A stretch of DNA of 17,786 nt from JAAAOZ01 sp964496595 (GCA_964496595.1 CAZCAI010000102.1:1-17786); one strand, 5' to 3'; shown: positions 1-7,270, counted from the first letter of the stretch. Numbers and translations: made by a program. The notes: generated from the letters alone by a model not told the origin.

Positions 1-140
1 GCGTGTTTGTGGGGATCACAGACCTTTTTCGCGTCGTTACTGGGTTGTGGGTGGGGATGATATGATTGCACCCGGCGAATTCCTGAAGAACCTGCACTGT
101 AAACAAGGATAACTTGGCGTCAGAGCTTTGTCCATCCGAA

Positions 141-166
141 AATCCCCCATTTCGATATGGGGAATT
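141..166 (-). terminator. Possible terminator after the response regulator
   Basis: Inverted repeat: arms at 141-150 and 157-166 pair over 10 bp with one mismatch around a 6-nt loop. It lies 12 bp beyond the stop codon of the minus-strand response regulator. Read on the minus strand, the hairpin is followed by only a short T run (ATTTTC), so termination strength is uncertain. Confidence 0.4.
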
Positions 167-178
167 CCCTCCCCTAAT

Positions 179-826
179 TTAACCCTCATCTAACCCAGAG
201 TCGCGCCACCATAATGCCGCTTCTGTCCGTGAGGTCACCCCCAGTGTGGTCAATATGCCGCTCACATATTTGCTGACTGTCTTTTCGGCAATGCCCAGAC
301 GCTCCCCGATTTCACGGTTGCTCAGGCCTATGGGGAGCAATCGCAACACCTCTTGCTCGCGAGGTGTCAAAGTCTCCCATATAATCTGCACATTTTCGCG
401 CCAGTTACGCACGCGCCGGTGTTGTGTTTGGGTAAATAATGTCTCCCCCCGCGCGGCCCGGCGGATGGCAGTTACTAATGCCTGCGACCGCTCGTTTTTG
501 TCTATGTATCCGGCGGCGCCTGCGTCCAACAGCCGTGCCAGGTAATAGTCGCGGTCGTGCGCGGTCAAAATCAACACCGCGGTCTCAGGATGGTGGCGAT
601 AAGCCCATAGTGTGATGTCAGCCGGTGAAACGCCCGGCATAATCAAATCCAACACCGCGACATGGGGTTGCAGTTGTGTGATCAACCGTCGCGCTTCACA
701 ACCATCTGTAGCTTCTCCTACCAAATCGATGTCCGGTGCGGCTTGTAACAATGTTCGCAGGCCCACACGGGTAACATCGTGATCGTCAGCAATGATGACT
801 GAGATCGGTGATGTGACGCTTCCCAT
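179..826 (-). CDS. NarL/LuxR-family response regulator
   Basis: 215-aa two-component response regulator: phosphorylation of the receiver domain should control DNA binding by the C-terminal helix-turn-helix. Receiver domain about residues 8-125, with acidic pair D14/D15, phospho-acceptor D60 in VLDLIMPG, T88 and K110. The LuxR-type HTH spans about 152-212, beginning LTPREQEVLRLL, with the family-typical IGLSNREIGERLGIAEKTVS segment. Length is normal for the NarL/FixJ family. The start is supported by GGGAGGG just upstream on the minus strand. No histidine kinase lies in the window, so it is an orphan here. Base composition is less GC-rich than the downstream metabolic genes. Family call is firm; target genes cannot be inferred. 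Confidence 0.93.
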   Translation of the reverse strand: MGSVTSPISVIIADDHDVTRVGLRTLLQAAPDIDLVGEATDGCEARRLITQLQPHVAVLDLIMPGVSPADITLWAYRHHPETAVLILTAHDRDYYLARLLDAGAAGYIDKNERSQALVTAIRRAARGETLFTQTQHRRVRNWRENVQIIWETLTPREQEVLRLLPIGLSNREIGERLGIAEKTVSKYVSGILTTLGVTSRTEAALWWRDSGLDEG

Positions 827-947
827 AAATTTTCCCTCCCATAGGTATCATTTTCAAAACATGCTTTTGACGCTAGATACTGGCGAAGAGGTCGAATTCA
901 AGATTGGTATCTCAAATGGAGATGCTGTTCTGTCTACATGCGTTTTG

Positions 948-976
948 CTGATAAGATTTCTTGATTTGGATGTCAA
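948..976 (-). promoter_or_regulatory. Candidate promoter for the response regulator
   Basis: On the minus strand a consensus -35 TTGACA (971-976) is followed, after 17 bp, by TATCAG (948-953), a 4/6 match to the -10 consensus. This would give a leader of about 115 nt before the response-regulator start at 826. The rest of the 827-1198 spacer shows no credible gene. A 73-codon plus-strand reading frame across it (792-1013) starts inside the regulator gene and resembles nothing I recognise. Confidence 0.4.
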
Positions 977-1096
977 AGCCGGGGTTTCTGTCTGCACCGT
1001 GATTGTAACATAAAATATTATAAGGGGTAACGTGGCGTCCTCGTGGCCTCGTCTAACTGTAACCGACCCGTAATGACTCTTGTCTCCATCTTCGCT

Positions 1097-1102
1097 TATG
1101 AT
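1097..1102 (+). promoter_or_regulatory. Possible -10 element for the hydrolase-CNMP gene
   Basis: TATGAT (5/6 match to TATAAT) sits about 95 bp upstream of the GTG start at 1199. An upstream ATGACT (1073-1078) at 18 bp spacing is a weak -35. No better candidate is visible in the spacer. Confidence 0.25.
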
Positions 1103-1198
1103 AGGGAAAAATGAGAACTTGTGTTCGCGTTAGAAACAAGTAAAATGTTAGAAATCTCTTAGAGGTTAGAGGTTGGAAGATGGATATAGGAGGCTACG

Positions 1199-2596
1199 GT
1201 GGCAATCTACAACGTTAACGGACAGCAGCTTCACGTGATCGAAGAGGGACAACCCAACCGCCAGGTCGCGCTGCTCATCCACGGCTGGTCCAGCTCGTGG
1301 TACGCGATGTCGCCCCTGGTGGGCCTGCTCAGCCAGCGATTCCGCGTCATCGCTGTGGATCTGCCCGGCTATGGCGAATCGCCGCGCCTCAAGGAGCGGA
1401 CGACGATTCCTCAGTACGCCGATCTGCTGGCGGAGTTCATCGCCCAGATGAGCGATGGGCCGGTTGTGCTGGTCGGTCACTCGATGGGCGGGATGACGAG
1501 CGTGACGTTGGCGCTCCGTCATCCGATCTTGGTCGAGCGGATGATCCTCCTCGGCCCGACGATCACGGGTAAGCTCTCTACCTACATTAACATGGTCGTC
1601 TCGCCCATCACTTTGATGGAGCGCTTTGGGCTGGGCGATTTCATTGTCTCGGCGGTCGAGCGGGCCTTCGTCGGGATCAGCGACCGCTTTATGCGCCCGG
1701 CCTCCTTCGCGGAGCGGACGGGTATTACCCAGGATGATTACAAGCGCATCCGCGCTGACGCCCGACGTCCTGGCCAGGGGCGTGTGCGGGCGGAGTGCTT
1801 CATCGCGATGCGGGATAATGACCTCAGCGGCCAACTGCACAACGTTGAGCCGCCCGCGCTGGTGATCTGGGGCGCGGAGGACAACACCGTTCCCCTGCGC
1901 GATGCGGGCGTCGTGGCAGACGAGTGGCCGGAGGCCGATCTCCGCATCCTGCCCAAGGCGGGCCACTGGCCCCAGTTCGAGGCGACGGAGACGACGCGCC
2001 GCTTAGTCGCGGCCTATCTGGGCCTGCCTCTCTCCAGCGATAAGCTTTACGCCCCGGTCGGTGATGAGGATCTGATGCAGATTCGCGAAGTCGCGCAATT
2101 CTTGGCCCACTCCGACATCGGCAACGACCTCAATATGGCCCAGCGTATCCGTCTGGCGGCGCAGGGCAAGCCGCGCACCTTCGCGCCGGGGGAGGTCATC
2201 GTCTGTGAGGATGATGTGGGCAGCGAGTTCTACATCGTTCACAGCGGCATCGTCGAGGTGTGGAGCGACCCGGATCAGCCCGGCGCCAAGGATCGTCACG
2301 ATTCCCGCCACGTCACTGACCTCAAGCCCGGCGTCATCACTGGCGAGATCGCGATGTTCGACGAGGGATTGCGCAGCGCCGATCTCATCGCCGGCGAGGA
2401 TGGCGCGACGGTGTTGGCGTTCCCGCGCGAGCGCATTCTCGCCCTCTGCGAGGATGACGCGGTCTTGGGCACGCAACTGCTCTGGAACATCAGCACCGCG
2501 ATGACCCACCGCGTGCGCTTCATCCTCTGGCAATTGCAGCGCGCGCAGCGTCAACTCGACGCGGATCGCGCGGCGTTGGAGGAAACCACCGTGTAG
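1199..2596 (+). CDS. Alpha/beta hydrolase fused to cyclic-nucleotide-binding domain
   Basis: 465 aa, two domains. Residues about 1-275 are an alpha/beta-hydrolase fold: HGW oxyanion motif at 28-30, nucleophile elbow GHSMGG with S95, acid D228 (WGAEDNTVP) and H256 (AGHWPQF), so the Ser-Asp-His triad looks intact. Residues about 300-440 are a CNMP/CRP-type effector domain, with FAPGEVIVCEDDVGSEFYIV and a phosphate-binding cassette GEIAMFDEGLRSAD whose R392 is in the position that contacts the cyclic phosphate. The C-terminal helix (about 440-460) is Q/R-rich and probably coiled. There is no HTH, so this is not a CRP regulator. Start is GTG with AGGAGG upstream. It appears to be a single-gene unit, as a terminator follows. 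Inference: a hydrolase allosterically controlled by a cyclic nucleotide; the substrate is unknown. Confidence 0.9.
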   Translation: MAIYNVNGQQLHVIEEGQPNRQVALLIHGWSSSWYAMSPLVGLLSQRFRVIAVDLPGYGESPRLKERTTIPQYADLLAEFIAQMSDGPVVLVGHSMGGMTSVTLALRHPILVERMILLGPTITGKLSTYINMVVSPITLMERFGLGDFIVSAVERAFVGISDRFMRPASFAERTGITQDDYKRIRADARRPGQGRVRAECFIAMRDNDLSGQLHNVEPPALVIWGAEDNTVPLRDAGVVADEWPEADLRILPKAGHWPQFEATETTRRLVAAYLGLPLSSDKLYAPVGDEDLMQIREVAQFLAHSDIGNDLNMAQRIRLAAQGKPRTFAPGEVIVCEDDVGSEFYIVHSGIVEVWSDPDQPGAKDRHDSRHVTDLKPGVITGEIAMFDEGLRSADLIAGEDGATVLAFPRERILALCEDDAVLGTQLLWNISTAMTHRVRFILWQLQRAQRQLDADRAALEETTV

Positions 2597-2630
2597 CTGA
2601 TGCTAGCCTAACGCTTTGTTTCCATTCCCA

Positions 2631-2676
2631 AGGCCCGACAGGTCCTCAACAAAACCTGTTGGGCCTGTTTGTATTT
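2631..2676 (+). terminator. Intrinsic terminator after hydrolase-CNMP gene
   Basis: A 13-bp stem (2631-2643 with 2654-2666, one G-T wobble, 10-nt loop) is followed by the T-rich tract GTTTGTATTT. It lies 35 bp after the stop codon and isolates the gene from the moa operon. Confidence 0.85.
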
Positions 2677-2735
2677 GACCCTTGTTCAAGCTCTGTTAAA
2701 CTGGAGAAGAAGGAAGAAAAGGACGGGGTGTAAAA

Positions 2736-2847
2736 CGTATTGCGTATTTCGTATTGCGTGAAATACCGCTTTTGCAGTCGATTGTCTTATTGAGACTCAT
2801 TACGTAATACGCAACACGAAATACGATTCTTCTTTTCGTATTTCACA
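2736..2847. repeat. Heptameric degenerate repeat cluster before moaA
   Basis: Units of form CGTATTN repeat in phase at 2736-2756. Complementary-orientation units of form GNAAYAC repeat at 2804-2824. The two blocks make an inverted repeat (2743-2759 with 2809-2825, 16 of 17 pairs). The right block can alternatively pair with 2836-2844 (GAAATACGA with TCGTATTTC, 9-nt loop). The repeat-rich spacer 2677-2858 contains no gene. Function unknown. Confidence 0.75.
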
Positions 2848-2858
2848 TAATCTAAAAT

Positions 2859-2879
2859 GCATTATTGTAACCATAATGC
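2859..2879. promoter_or_regulatory. Dyad immediately upstream of moaA Shine-Dalgarno
   Basis: Perfect inverted repeat GCATTAT / ATAATGC around a 7-nt centre, ending 7 bp before the moaA ribosome-binding site. It could be an operator or a small leader hairpin. It is much too short to be the Moco RNA motif known upstream of some moaA genes. Confidence 0.35.
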
Positions 2880-2898
2880 TTTCGGAATAGGAGACATA

Positions 2899-3885
2899 AT
2901 GTTGCAAGATTCTTACAATCGACCCATTCAGTACCTGCGCGTGTCGGTGACCGACCGCTGTAACCTGCGCTGCGTCTATTGCATGCCGGCCTCCGGCGTG
3001 CCCAACATCCCGCACGAGAAGATCCTCCGCTACGAGGAGATCGTGCGCATCGTGCGCCTGGCGGTGGAGATGGGCATCGTGCACGTGCGACTCACCGGCG
3101 GCGAGCCGCTGGTTCGCAAGGACATCGTCGAGCTGGTGCGCGAACTGGCCGCGATCCCCGGCCTGGATGATCTGGCGATGACGACCAACGGTGTGCTGCT
3201 CGCGACGTACGCGCAGCCGTTGGCCGAGGCTGGCCTGAAGCGCGTCAACATCAGCTTAGACACGCTCTCCCCGGAGCGCTTCCGGCGGATCACGCGCCTG
3301 GGCAGCCTGGAGCGGACGCTGGCCGGTCACCAGGCAGCGTTGGACGCGGGCCTGCGCCCGGTGAAGGTCAACACCGTCGTGGTGCGCGGACTGAACGACG
3401 ACGAGATTATCGATCTGGCGCGCTTGACGATGCAGCCCGCTTGGCATCTGCGCTTCATCGAGATGATGCCGCTGGGCGAGGGCGCGCACTGGACGGGCGA
3501 CGGCGTCGTGCCCACGGCGGAGATCCGCGCCCGCGTCGCGGCGGCGTTCGGTGAACTGACGCCGGTCTCCCAGGCGGGGCCGGGCGTCGGGCCGGCGCGC
3601 TACTATCAGCTCCCCGGCGCGGAGGGCACGTTAGGCTTTATCAGCCCGGTGACGGAGCACTTTTGCTTCACCTGCAACCGCCTGCGCCTCACCTCCGATG
3701 GCAAAATTTTGCCTTGCCTGCTCTCTGATCTATCCTTTGATCTGCGCACGCCGATGCGCGCCGGCGCCGACGACGCCAAAATGCGCGACATTTTCAATCA
3801 GGCCGTGCGCGCCAAACCACACCGGCATCACCTGGCGGATGCGCCGGAAGAGCACAAGCTGCCTATGTCGGCGATTGGAGGTTGA
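2899..3885 (+). CDS. moaA: GTP 3',8-cyclase MoaA
   Basis: 328-aa radical-SAM enzyme. With MoaC it converts GTP to cyclic pyranopterin monophosphate, the first step of molybdenum cofactor synthesis, in the cytoplasm. The N-terminal cluster motif CNLRCVYC gives C21, C25 and C28; GGEP is at 67-70. The C-terminal 4Fe-4S ligands C256, C259 and C273 are in the typical CFTCNRLRLTSDGKILPC arrangement, and the protein ends in the conserved Gly-Gly needed for activity. An in-frame ATG exists at 2857, but the ATG at 2899 is preceded by ATAGGAG at proper spacing and yields the normal family N-terminus, so I chose it. First gene of a moaA-moaC-MOSC-membrane protein operon, with 5 bp to moaC. Confidence 0.97.
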   Translation: MLQDSYNRPIQYLRVSVTDRCNLRCVYCMPASGVPNIPHEKILRYEEIVRIVRLAVEMGIVHVRLTGGEPLVRKDIVELVRELAAIPGLDDLAMTTNGVLLATYAQPLAEAGLKRVNISLDTLSPERFRRITRLGSLERTLAGHQAALDAGLRPVKVNTVVVRGLNDDEIIDLARLTMQPAWHLRFIEMMPLGEGAHWTGDGVVPTAEIRARVAAAFGELTPVSQAGPGVGPARYYQLPGAEGTLGFISPVTEHFCFTCNRLRLTSDGKILPCLLSDLSFDLRTPMRAGADDAKMRDIFNQAVRAKPHRHHLADAPEEHKLPMSAIGG

Positions 3886-3890
3886 TCCCC

Positions 3891-4412
3891 ATGAGCGAAC
3901 GACGCGACGAGGCACGGTTGACGCACGTGGATGAGACGGGCGCGGCGCGGATGGTCGATGTCCGCGGGAAGGCCATCACCGCGCGCGAGGCCATCGCGGC
4001 CGGCGAGGTGCATATGCAGCCGGAGACGCTGGCGTTGATCCAGAGCGGCGAGGCTGCCAAGGGCGACGTGCTGGCGGTGGCGCGCGTGGCGGGCATCATG
4101 GCTACCAAGCGCACCTCCAGTCTCATCCCCTTGTGCCATCCCCTGCCGATCACCAACGCCGAGGTGCGCTTTACGTTTGACGCCGGGGGCGCGACGGGCG
4201 CGCGCGTCAACATCATCGCGCGCGTGCGCTGCACGGGCGTCACCGGCGTGGAGATGGAGGCGCTCACGGCGGTGAGCGTCGCCGCGCTGACGATCTACGA
4301 TATGTGCAAGGCCGTGGATCGCGGGATGAAGATCCAGAACATCCGGCTGATCGAAAAGCACGGCGGGAAAAGTGGCGATATTATCCTGGAGGAACTAAAG
4401 CATGACATCTAA
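3891..4412 (+). CDS. moaC: Cyclic pyranopterin monophosphate synthase MoaC
   Basis: 173 aa, close to the usual family length of about 160. It rearranges the MoaA product 3',8-cyclo-H2GTP to cyclic pyranopterin monophosphate. Hallmarks: LIPLCHPL at 78-85, the GVEMEALTAVSVAALTIYD stretch starting at 119, D137, and K147 in the MKIQNIRL segment. Start ATG at 3891 has GGAGG (3877-3881, inside the end of moaA) at 9-nt spacing; an upstream in-frame TTG at 3882 is less likely. It overlaps the following MOSC gene by 11 bp, indicating translational coupling. Confidence 0.97.
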   Translation: MSERRDEARLTHVDETGAARMVDVRGKAITAREAIAAGEVHMQPETLALIQSGEAAKGDVLAVARVAGIMATKRTSSLIPLCHPLPITNAEVRFTFDAGGATGARVNIIARVRCTGVTGVEMEALTAVSVAALTIYDMCKAVDRGMKIQNIRLIEKHGGKSGDIILEELKHDI

Positions 4413-4854
4413 AACGGGTAAAACAGGCGAAGTGATGGCGGTCTGTGTCAGTGAGAAGAAGGGCGTGGCGAAGCAGGATGTCGGGCATGCCGTGTTGCGG
4501 GTGGATTGGGGCATCGAGGGCGACGCGCACGCAGGCGACTGGCATCGGCAGATCTCGCTGCTGGCGTGGGAATCCATCGAGACGATGCGCGCGCAGGGCC
4601 TCAACGTGCGGGCCGGCAGCTTCGCCGAGAACATCACCACCACGGGGATGACGCTGCACACGCTCCCGGTGGGCGCGCGCCTGCGATTGGGCACCGCCTT
4701 GGTCGAAGTCACCCAGATCGGCAAGGTGTGCCACGACCGCTGCGCCATCTTCCACGCCGTGGGCGATTGCGTCATGCCCCGCGAGGGCATCTTCGTCCGC
4801 GTGCTCGAACCGGGCGAGGTCGCCGCCGGCGACGCGGTCGAGGTGGTGGCTTAG
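4402..4854 (+). CDS. MOSC domain protein
   Basis: 150-aa stand-alone MOSC domain, the fold found at the C-terminus of Moco sulfurases and in YiiM/YuaD-type proteins, proposed to carry sulfur or bind Moco. Visible features: GIEGDAHAGDWHRQISLL (37-54), AGSFAENITTTG (71-82), and a cysteine-bearing segment GKVCHDRCAIFHAVGDC with C110, C114 and C123; C110 matches the conserved MOSC cysteine. GGAGG at 4388-4392 precedes the ATG, which lies inside the end of moaC. Cotranscription with moaA and moaC supports a role in cofactor sulfuration, delivery or detoxification. Exact reaction unknown. Confidence 0.92.
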   Translation: MTSKTGKTGEVMAVCVSEKKGVAKQDVGHAVLRVDWGIEGDAHAGDWHRQISLLAWESIETMRAQGLNVRAGSFAENITTTGMTLHTLPVGARLRLGTALVEVTQIGKVCHDRCAIFHAVGDCVMPREGIFVRVLEPGEVAAGDAVEVVA

Positions 4855-4866
4855 GTCTAAGGTGAG

Positions 4867-5349
4867 GTGCGCTTGAATTTGGATTGGTCGCGTCTTTTCC
4901 CTCCGACAAATGAAATCGATGGGACGGACGAGGGGGCAAAACTCCCCTTCTATTTCCTCATTTTCGTCGCCATCGTCAGCACCCTGCGCAGCCTCATCCA
5001 CATCTTCGCGCCGGATGGCGGCGCGTATTCGCTTGCCGGCATCGCCGTGAACGTCCCGGGCGGCGACAACATCGTCGCGATGTTCGCGCAGTGGGGCGTG
5101 AGCCAACTCATCCTCGCGCTGTTCTATTGGCTGGCGATCCTGCGCTATCGACGCCTCGTCCCCACGATGTTAGCCGTGGTGGTCATCGAACAACTGCTGC
5201 GCCTCGGCGTCGGGCAACTCAAACCCCTCGACGTCGCCGCCCCGCCACCCGGCGCGATAGGTAGCCAACTTCTCCTGCCGCTGGCTATCCTCGCGTGTCT
5301 CTGGTCACTGCGTCGTAGCCCGCAAAAGCGCGAGACCGCCAGGTTTTGA
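4867..5349 (+). CDS. Hypothetical four-span membrane protein in moa operon
   Basis: 160 aa. I do not recognise a named family. Four hydrophobic segments are visible at about residues 25-45, 70-95, 98-115 and 131-148, separated by short loops; the C-terminus is basic (RRSPQKRE). Start is GTG at 4867 with AAGGTGA a few bases upstream. It begins 12 bp after the MOSC gene, so it is very likely the last cistron of the moaA-moaC-MOSC operon. Position suggests a link to molybdenum cofactor or a molybdoenzyme, but no residue pattern shows transport or catalysis. It does not look like the ModB permease. Confidence 0.8.
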   Translation: MRLNLDWSRLFPPTNEIDGTDEGAKLPFYFLIFVAIVSTLRSLIHIFAPDGGAYSLAGIAVNVPGGDNIVAMFAQWGVSQLILALFYWLAILRYRRLVPTMLAVVVIEQLLRLGVGQLKPLDVAAPPPGAIGSQLLLPLAILACLWSLRRSPQKRETARF

Positions 5350-5419
5350 CTTTAGACTTTCTGACGTTTGACTTTAGTTGACTTACAACTTTTAACTTGC
5401 AACCTGAAACTTTCAACTC
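5348..5419. repeat. Heptameric AACTT-type repeat array
   Basis: Degenerate 7-bp units of form GACTTTN (5348-5361, 5370-5376) and then NNAACTT/NNAACYT in phase across 5385-5419. The 19-nt block ACAACTTTTAACTTGCAAC (5385-5403) recurs exactly, inverted, at 12702-12720. It begins two bases before the end of the membrane-protein stop codon and runs to just before the Shine-Dalgarno of the next gene. Confidence 0.8.
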
Positions 5420-5439
5420 ATTTTCGTAAGGAGGTTATG

Positions 5440-5715
5440 ATGGCTAAGAAGAAGCGCGTGTTATTTAGGAGCAAAGAACGGCGAGATCTACAGAGCATCT
5501 CGGCCTTTTTGCATCAGTTGGCCGATAAACTGGCCGCAGGCGAAGTCCTCTTGCGCCAGGGCGCCGATGAGGTTGCCATTGCCGTGCCGGACAATCTCCA
5601 GCTTTCATTGAAGGTCAAGGAGAAGGTGAAGAAGCGCAAGACCAAGCACACCTTTAAGATCACCCTCAAGTGGTCGGATGACGAGGAGTCCGGCGGCGTG
5701 GTCACGCTGGGATAA
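5440..5715 (+). CDS. Amphi-Trp domain protein
   Basis: 91-aa small basic protein matching the amphi-Trp family: a VLFRSKERRDLQSISAFLHQLADKLAAGEVLL segment (about 8-39), a VPDNLQLSLKVKEKVKKRKT core and the terminal FKITLKWSDDE strand with the family tryptophan. Its biochemical role is not established. AAGGAGG (5428-5434) sits 5 nt before the ATG at 5440; a tandem ATG at 5437 would leave only 2 nt, so 5440 is preferred, and the in-frame start at 5368 lies inside the repeat array. It probably forms its own unit or a short one with msrB 74 bp downstream. Confidence 0.85.
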   Translation: MAKKKRVLFRSKERRDLQSISAFLHQLADKLAAGEVLLRQGADEVAIAVPDNLQLSLKVKEKVKKRKTKHTFKITLKWSDDEESGGVVTLG

Positions 5716-5789
5716 TTATCATCCTCCAAGGTGGGGGCGAGGCGGAGAGCTGAAGCATTTGAAGATACCATATAAGTGGAGAGGATAAG

Positions 5790-6212
5790 ATGGAGAAAAT
5801 CGAAAAGAGTGACGCGGAATGGAAAGCGGAATTGACCGACGAGGAGTACCGCGTGATGCGCAAGAAGGGCACTGAGCGCGCGTTCACGGGTGAATATCAC
5901 GACTTTTACGAGCCGGGTGTCTATCGCTGCGCGGCGTGTGGCTTGCCCCTTTTTGAATCGGAGACCAAATTCCACTCCGGGTCGGGCTGGCCCAGCTTCT
6001 ACGCGCCGGCGGATGAGGAGCATGTCGAGACCCGCCCCGACTTCAGCTTCTTCTCCGTGCGAACTGAGGTGACCTGCGCGCGCTGTGGGGCGCATCTGGG
6101 GCACGTCTTCGAGGATGGCCCGGAACCGACGGGGTTGCGCTACTGCATCAATTCGGTGGCGCTGGACTTTTCATCTGAGAAATCCGGCGAGGCGGAGGCG
6201 CACAGGGACTGA
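5790..6212 (+). CDS. msrB: Peptide-methionine (R)-S-oxide reductase MsrB
   Basis: 140 aa. Reduces the R epimer of methionine sulfoxide in proteins with thioredoxin as usual reductant. Structural zinc cysteines are C47/C50 (CAAC) and C96/C99 (CARC). GSGWPSF is at 64-70 and GAHLGHVFEDGP at 100-111. The catalytic C119 lies in RYCINS. Start ATG is preceded by GGAGAGG. No MsrA domain is fused; msrA is a separate gene in this window at 12105-12671. The last 12 residues are a polar tail beyond the fold. Confidence 0.97.
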   Translation: MEKIEKSDAEWKAELTDEEYRVMRKKGTERAFTGEYHDFYEPGVYRCAACGLPLFESETKFHSGSGWPSFYAPADEEHVETRPDFSFFSVRTEVTCARCGAHLGHVFEDGPEPTGLRYCINSVALDFSSEKSGEAEAHRD

Positions 6213-6237
6213 GCGGAGTTAGATCGTAGTTCTGAGA

Positions 6238-7116
6238 TTAAAGAGAGCCGTTTTCCAGCGAGGCGAGGCGCAGATTCATAATTTCTCCCTGACACTGCTG
6301 ATGTTTTGCCAGAGAATCTATGAATTGCTCCAGATTTTCCCCGATGATCGCTTCGATCATCAGCGACATCACGGAAAGCCCAGAGGTATAGTTGGGGATG
6401 AGGAGTGGGGAATTGCTTTCGACGTTTAACGTTACCTTAGCGAACTTGGTCGGCGGGGCTTCCTGCGAGTCTGTCAGCACGATGGTCGGAATGCCCTGTT
6501 GATCTGCCATTTGCATTAGATGCGCTGTATCGATACCAGGGATGCCCAAAGTGAAAGCTAAGAGGGCATCCCTGGTATCCATTTTTTGAAGATTGGTGGT
6601 GGTTTCCATCATCCCCGGCTGAAACGCTGTGGTGGGAATCTCCACCAGCCTTAAGACCTGTGCGAAGAACTGGGCCAGGGAGAAGCAGATAAACTCGCCC
6701 GTCACCCAGATGTGCGCGGCGTCTTGGAGGATGTCTAATGCCTTCTGAAAGTTACCGTTTTCGCTCTGGACGAAGTTCGAAAGATTCTCTCGGTTGATCT
6801 TGTAGAGTTTTTGAAGCAGCGGCTCATTCCCCTCGAGCGCCTCGTAATGGGCTATCATCCTTTGGCGGTTCACATCGCGTTGCAGTTGAGCCGCGAGCAC
6901 TTCGTAACTTGGATATCCCAGATATTGGGCGAAGTAAAAGATGGTCACGGGATAGATATCTATGCGGCGGGCAACTTCGGACTGGGGTAAGTTGGCGACA
7001 TCTGCCGGATGTGCCAGGATAAAATCTGCTATCTTTCGAAAGCCTTGGGTCAGACTATTATAGCTCTCCCGAATCTTGACTTCGACTGGGGAGTTGGCTA
7101 TGCTGTCTTTGTACAT
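6238..7116 (-). CDS. MurR/RpiR-family transcriptional regulator
   Basis: 292 aa. N-terminal RpiR-type HTH (about 13-88; SEVARRIDIYPVTIFYFAQYLGYPSYEVL) followed by a SIS phosphosugar-binding domain (about 125-265; VTGEFICFSLAQFFAQVL, then LLAFTLGIPGIDTAHLMQMA). Members sense phosphosugars and regulate sugar or sialic acid catabolism. The recognition helix is unusual: where the family usually shows S-x-A-T-V-x-R-F, this protein has Y-P-V-T-I-F-Y-F, losing the usual Ser and Arg. The Shine-Dalgarno AAGAGG lies within a 9-bp direct repeat bounding a MITE-like element directly upstream, so its promoter must be inside or beyond that element. It converges with msrB. Regulated genes are unknown; the nearby GH13 and ppgK are possibilities only. 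Confidence 0.9.
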   Translation of the reverse strand: MYKDSIANSPVEVKIRESYNSLTQGFRKIADFILAHPADVANLPQSEVARRIDIYPVTIFYFAQYLGYPSYEVLAAQLQRDVNRQRMIAHYEALEGNEPLLQKLYKINRENLSNFVQSENGNFQKALDILQDAAHIWVTGEFICFSLAQFFAQVLRLVEIPTTAFQPGMMETTTNLQKMDTRDALLAFTLGIPGIDTAHLMQMADQQGIPTIVLTDSQEAPPTKFAKVTLNVESNSPLLIPNYTSGLSVMSLMIEAIIGENLEQFIDSLAKHQQCQGEIMNLRLASLENGSL

Positions 7117-7130
7117 ATTGTCCTCTTAGA

Positions 7131-7270
7131 ATGTATTTGAAAATTCAAGTCGGGAACCCTTGCGAAGGTTCACAGGAACCTTGAGAAACAGATTAACCGG
7201 CTCGTTGCGCCTACTACAAACTATTTCAGGTCATTTGCGCAACCTTCGCAAGGGTAGAACTTTCAAATAG
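7131..7270. mobile_element. MITE-like inverted-repeat element, 140 bp
   Basis: The ends form imperfect terminal inverted repeats: TATTTGAAA starts at 7134 on the plus strand and at 7269 reading the minus strand. They contain a perfect 15-bp core ACCCTTGCGAAGGTT (7156-7170) paired with its complement at 7241-7255. Directly outside lie identical 9-bp copies of CCTCTTAGA (7122-7130 and 7271-7279), as expected for a target-site duplication. There is no coding capacity, so mobilisation would need a transposase in trans. It sits in the rpiR leader. Confidence 0.75.

Noticed and set aside
100..120. Weak similarity of AAGGATAACTTGGCGTC to a stretch near 1021-1038
   Set aside because: Match is short and does not extend, so flanking repeats around the response regulator are not supported.
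792..1013. 73-codon plus-strand frame in the spacer before the hydrolase gene
   Set aside because: Starts within the response-regulator gene, lacks a ribosome-binding site and resembles no protein.
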